A stretch of DNA of 64,000 bases from Bacillota bacterium (lineage in GTDB: Bacteria; Bacillota; Clostridia; Acetivibrionales; DSM-1351). Positions 61,950 to 64,000 of the stretch are shown piece after piece; position 1 is the stretch's first letter, and every line of letters begins with the position of its first letter. Made by a program: the position numbers and the translations under genes. The notes under the pieces are model-generated. The model saw nothing but the letters and a program-made list of their open reading frames with translations, did no database searches and was not told the origin of the DNA. Location: positions 1 to 64,000 of the forward strand of contig JAEZKZ010000036.1 in NCBI GenBank assembly GCA_023415305.1, given 5' to 3'.

Positions 61950-61966
61950 AGTTAATCCTCCTTAAA

Positions 61967-63124
61967 TTAATAGTTCTCTTTTCTCACTTCAAAAAAGCTT
62001 TTTGGGTGTGCACAAACCGGACAAACTTCGGGTGCTTTCTTACCCATGACAAGATGTCCGCAGTTGCGGCATTCCCACATGGTTTCTTCAGACTTTTCAA
62101 AAACCTTCTGCATTTCAACGTTGCTAAGAAGTTCACGGTATCTTTCCTCGTGGGCTTTCTCAATTTTGGCAACCATCCTGAACTGAGCGGCTAGGGCAGT
62201 AAAGCCTTCTTCCTCTGCATCCTTTGCAAAGCCTGCATACATATCAGTCCACTCGTAGTTTTCTCCCTCAGCCGCATGAAGTAAATTAGCCGCTGTATCT
62301 CCCAGTTCTCCAAGTGCTTTAAACCAGAGCTTTGCATGTTCTTTTTCATTGTTGGCAGTTTCTTCAAAAATCGCGGCAATCTGCTCATAGCCTTCTTTTT
62401 TTGCTACAGACGCAAAATAAGTATACTTATTTCTTGCCTGTGATTCACCAGCAAATGCTGCAGCTAGATTTTTTTCAGTTTTAGTTCCTTTGATGTTCAT
62501 GGTAACTCCTCCTCTTTCATTTTGAATTTTAGTAAAATCAATTGCTCCATGTTTACAAATCGGACATATAAAATCCGATGGCAAATTTTCATCTTCATGT
62601 ATATAGCCACAAATATTGCAACGCCACCCCTTCTTAGCTTCCTGGGTCGGTTTTGGTTTGATATATTTATGATAATATGTATAAGTAACAGATTCATCAT
62701 TAGTAATTGAATTAGCATCAATTACTAATGCCTTGAACACTGAGTGAGTTCCGAAATCTATTACATCCATAACCTTGCAATATAGATATGAGTTTGTAAA
62801 CTGGGATAAGTAAAAAAGTCCATTTTCACCTATTAACTTATCCTCATAACTTGATAATTTATCAACATTTTTACCTGATTGAAAACCAAAATGCTTAAAA
62901 ACCTCAAAGGGGGTATCCTTCGTTAATATCGAAATATTAAATTCTTTGGATTTTAATATCATATCATGAGTGAAGTTTTGCTTACTTACGCCCACTGCAA
63001 TTACAAGAGGATTACTTGTAACTTGCATCACAGTATTAACGATACATCCATTACTTTTATCCCCATCCTTTGCTGCCAACACATACAAACCGTATCCAAT
63101 ATTAAAAAGGGCTTTGTTATCCAT
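61967..63124 (-). CDS. Hrb (flavin reductase-rubredoxin) fused to rubrerythrin
   Basis: A 385-residue fusion. Residues 1-155 are a flavin-reductase domain (FMN-binding), residues 167-195 a rubredoxin-like knot (CNICGYI ... CPICKHG), together an Hrb/flavoredoxin. Residues 209-385 are a complete rubrerythrin: four-helix di-iron domain with EKNLAAAFAGESQARNKY and ANNEKEHAKLW, EKAHEERY, and a C-terminal rubredoxin (CRNCGHL ... CPVCAHP). The junction reads KIQNERGGVTMNIKG; the ATG at 62500 is preceded by AGGAGG at 7 bases, a full ribosome site. Free rubrerythrin could be made from it. Hrb passes electrons to flavodiiron or rubrerythrin, so the fusion links donor and peroxidase. GGAGG is 7 bases before the first ATG. 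Confidence 0.93.
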   Translation of the reverse strand: MDNKALFNIGYGLYVLAAKDGDKSNGCIVNTVMQVTSNPLVIAVGVSKQNFTHDMILKSKEFNISILTKDTPFEVFKHFGFQSGKNVDKLSSYEDKLIGENGLFYLSQFTNSYLYCKVMDVIDFGTHSVFKALVIDANSITNDESVTYTYYHKYIKPKPTQEAKKGWRCNICGYIHEDENLPSDFICPICKHGAIDFTKIQNERGGVTMNIKGTKTEKNLAAAFAGESQARNKYTYFASVAKKEGYEQIAAIFEETANNEKEHAKLWFKALGELGDTAANLLHAAEGENYEWTDMYAGFAKDAEEEGFTALAAQFRMVAKIEKAHEERYRELLSNVEMQKVFEKSEETMWECRNCGHLVMGKKAPEVCPVCAHPKSFFEVRKENY

Positions 63125-63156
63125 GCAGTTCCTCCGAATTTGATAAATTATCGTTT

Positions 63157-63582
63157 CTAAACTACTGTCTTATCATTACAATAAGGGCATATTCCTTTAA
63201 AATAAACACATTTCTCATTGATTTGAAAATTCTCCAAACCATTGCCTTCAAAGTCATCAATGTTTATCTTAAAATCATATATTTTTTTACACTTGTAGCA
63301 TTTAAAATGACCATGATTAGCCAGAATACAATCATACCTTATTTCATTTTCTTCAATATATAGACCTCTAAGGATATTTGATTCAATGAAAAGACTTAGG
63401 GTGCTATAAACTGTTGTTTTTGATAAAGTCGGGATTTCTTTGACAACCTCTTGATAAATCTCATCAACAGTAGGATGAGATTTATTATCAACCAGATATT
63501 GGAGAATCTTTATTCTTTGAAGAGACGGTTTAATATTATTCTTTATAAGAGAATCAGCTAAATTTGCAATTTTCTTGCCCAT
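63157..63582 (-). CDS. perR: PerR-type Fur-family peroxide regulator
   Basis: A 141-residue Fur-family repressor. The winged helix (PTVDEIYQEVVKEIPTLSKTTVYSTL, key STTVY-like part KTTVYSTL) is followed by the dimer domain. Structural zinc is held by two CxxC pairs, CYKC and CPYC. The regulatory site includes the histidines in NHGHFKC and the aspartate in IYDFKI that PerR uses where Fur has glutamate. GAGGG is 8 bases before the ATG. It is the first gene of the operon with Hrb-rubrerythrin and desulfoferrodoxin, and its box (63617-63631) lies at its own promoter. Confidence 0.93.
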   Translation of the reverse strand: MGKKIANLADSLIKNNIKPSLQRIKILQYLVDNKSHPTVDEIYQEVVKEIPTLSKTTVYSTLSLFIESNILRGLYIEENEIRYDCILANHGHFKCYKCKKIYDFKINIDDFEGNGLENFQINEKCVYFKGICPYCNDKTVV

Positions 63583-63616
63583 GACAAACCCTCTTCTATA
63601 TGGTATGATTTCACAA

Positions 63617-63631
63617 TTGTAACCATTACAT
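63617..63631. promoter_or_regulatory. PerR box
   Basis: TTGTAACCATTACAT matches the 15-base PerR consensus (TTATAATNATTATAA) at 11 of 14 defined positions. It lies just downstream of the -10 box of the perR promoter, near the start of transcription, where bound PerR would block RNA polymerase. Confidence 0.72.
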
Positions 63632-63635
63632 ATTT

Positions 63636-63664
63636 AGTATACCTACTAAAAATTCGATTGTCAA
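63636..63664 (-). promoter_or_regulatory. Promoter of the perR operon
   Basis: TTGACA (63659-63664) and TATACT (63636-63641) on the minus strand with a 17-base spacer, a near-consensus sigma-A promoter. Confidence 0.85.
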
Positions 63665-63839
63665 TCAGCCAAAACCGTAGTTTTTTTAAATAATTCCTAT
63701 AGTTTCAAAATTGCTATAATTGCTTTCATATGTTATTATTACTGTATTAGTTGTATAAATTAAGTATGTATAAATGTTATATATGTTTTAATATTTGTAT
63801 GTTTATTAATAGAATAAATTTTGATTGGAGATGAAATTT

Positions 63840-64000
63840 GTGTATTGTGTTCAGGAAATAACACCAAACATATTTTGGGTCGGTGGCAGTGACAGGCGCT
63901 TAGAGCTTTTTGAAAATATGTTTCCATTACCGAATGGTGTGGCATATAATTCTTATTTGATTATGGATGAAAAAACAGCCCTGGTTGATACTGTTGACCG
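63840..64000 (+). CDS. Flavodiiron protein (FprA / ROO), 3' end off window
   Basis: The frame is open to the right edge and reads EITPNIFWVGGSDRRLELFENMFPLPNGVAYNSYLIMDEKTALVDTVDR (key parts FENMFPLPNGVAYNSYLI and ALVDTVD), the standard start of A-type flavodiiron proteins that reduce oxygen to water. The start is either GTG at 63840, 9 bases after GGAG, or ATG at 63831, which touches it; GTG fits the ribosome site better. It diverges from perR and fits the same oxygen-defence set. Confidence 0.92.
   Translation, partial: MYCVQEITPNIFWVGGSDRRLELFENMFPLPNGVAYNSYLIMDEKTALVDTVD

Overview
The window looks like chromosome from a low-GC, anaerobic, Gram-positive Clostridia member, most like the plant-fibre degrading Ruminiclostridium / Clostridium cellulolyticum group. 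This is inferred from gene content and sequence style, not from a database search. The evidence is strong AGGAGG ribosome sites, T-box, FMN and NiCo RNA switches, YesM/YesN-type control of sugar genes, glycosidases, and a strict-anaerobe oxygen-detoxification set (desulfoferrodoxin, rubrerythrin, flavodiiron protein, PerR). No rRNA, tRNA, CRISPR array, prophage or intact insertion sequence was seen.

Layout. 1-1540: a TetR regulator with its own operator, followed by a flavodoxin/ferredoxin protein cut by the left edge. 1675-4476: a valyl-tRNA synthetase of the short, archaeal-like type behind a T-box. 4546-7285: histidine kinase plus HD-GYP response regulator. 7464-7903: a frameshifted uracil-DNA glycosylase remnant. 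8098-9735: acyl-CoA synthetase. 10089-15138: BMP-type nucleoside ABC importer. 15288-18351: serine hydrolase and a MASE3-SpoIIE phosphatase. 19138-20145: secreted protein made of four Ig-like repeats. 20315-24634: UvrA-like ATPase, a double-headed MerR regulator and an 8-TM protein. 24842-26168: Asp/Glu racemase and CarD-like regulator. 26491-29297: ABC-2 exporter with two structured gene gaps. 29312-31464: AraC-GyrI regulator and an NTN hydrolase. 31558-35329: riboflavin operon ribD-ribE-ribBA-ribH behind an FMN riboswitch. 35616-46911: a glycan locus (GH31 alpha-xylosidase, YesM/YesN pair, GH29 alpha-fucosidase, oligosaccharide ABC importer) that fits uptake and trimming of fucosylated xyloglucan pieces. 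47225-49882: an EF-G/TetM-like GTPase fused to a Rae1-type RNase domain. 50148-52940: acyltransferase and chemoreceptor. 53238-56746: P-type ATPase fused to an ATC-hydrolase-like domain behind a NiCo riboswitch. 56786-59512: a giant MerR-family sensor with its own MerR operator. 59577-61258: AlkD-like glycosylase, a 59-residue winged-helix-like protein and a DUF4256 protein. 61563-64000: PerR-controlled oxygen defence with a divergent flavodiiron gene.

The most promising material for new biology: (1) the ribosome-binding GTPase joined to an A-site RNase domain, which suggests one protein that binds stalled ribosomes and cuts the mRNA; (2) the NiCo-riboswitch P-type ATPase with a C-terminal hydrolase-like domain that still carries an internal ribosome site and ATG; (3) a second fusion of the same style, Hrb-rubrerythrin; (4) the large MerR protein that joins a DNA-binding head to a GyrI-like region, a lectin-like sandwich and a papain-like domain lacking its histidine; (5) paired structured gene gaps in the ABC-2 operon.
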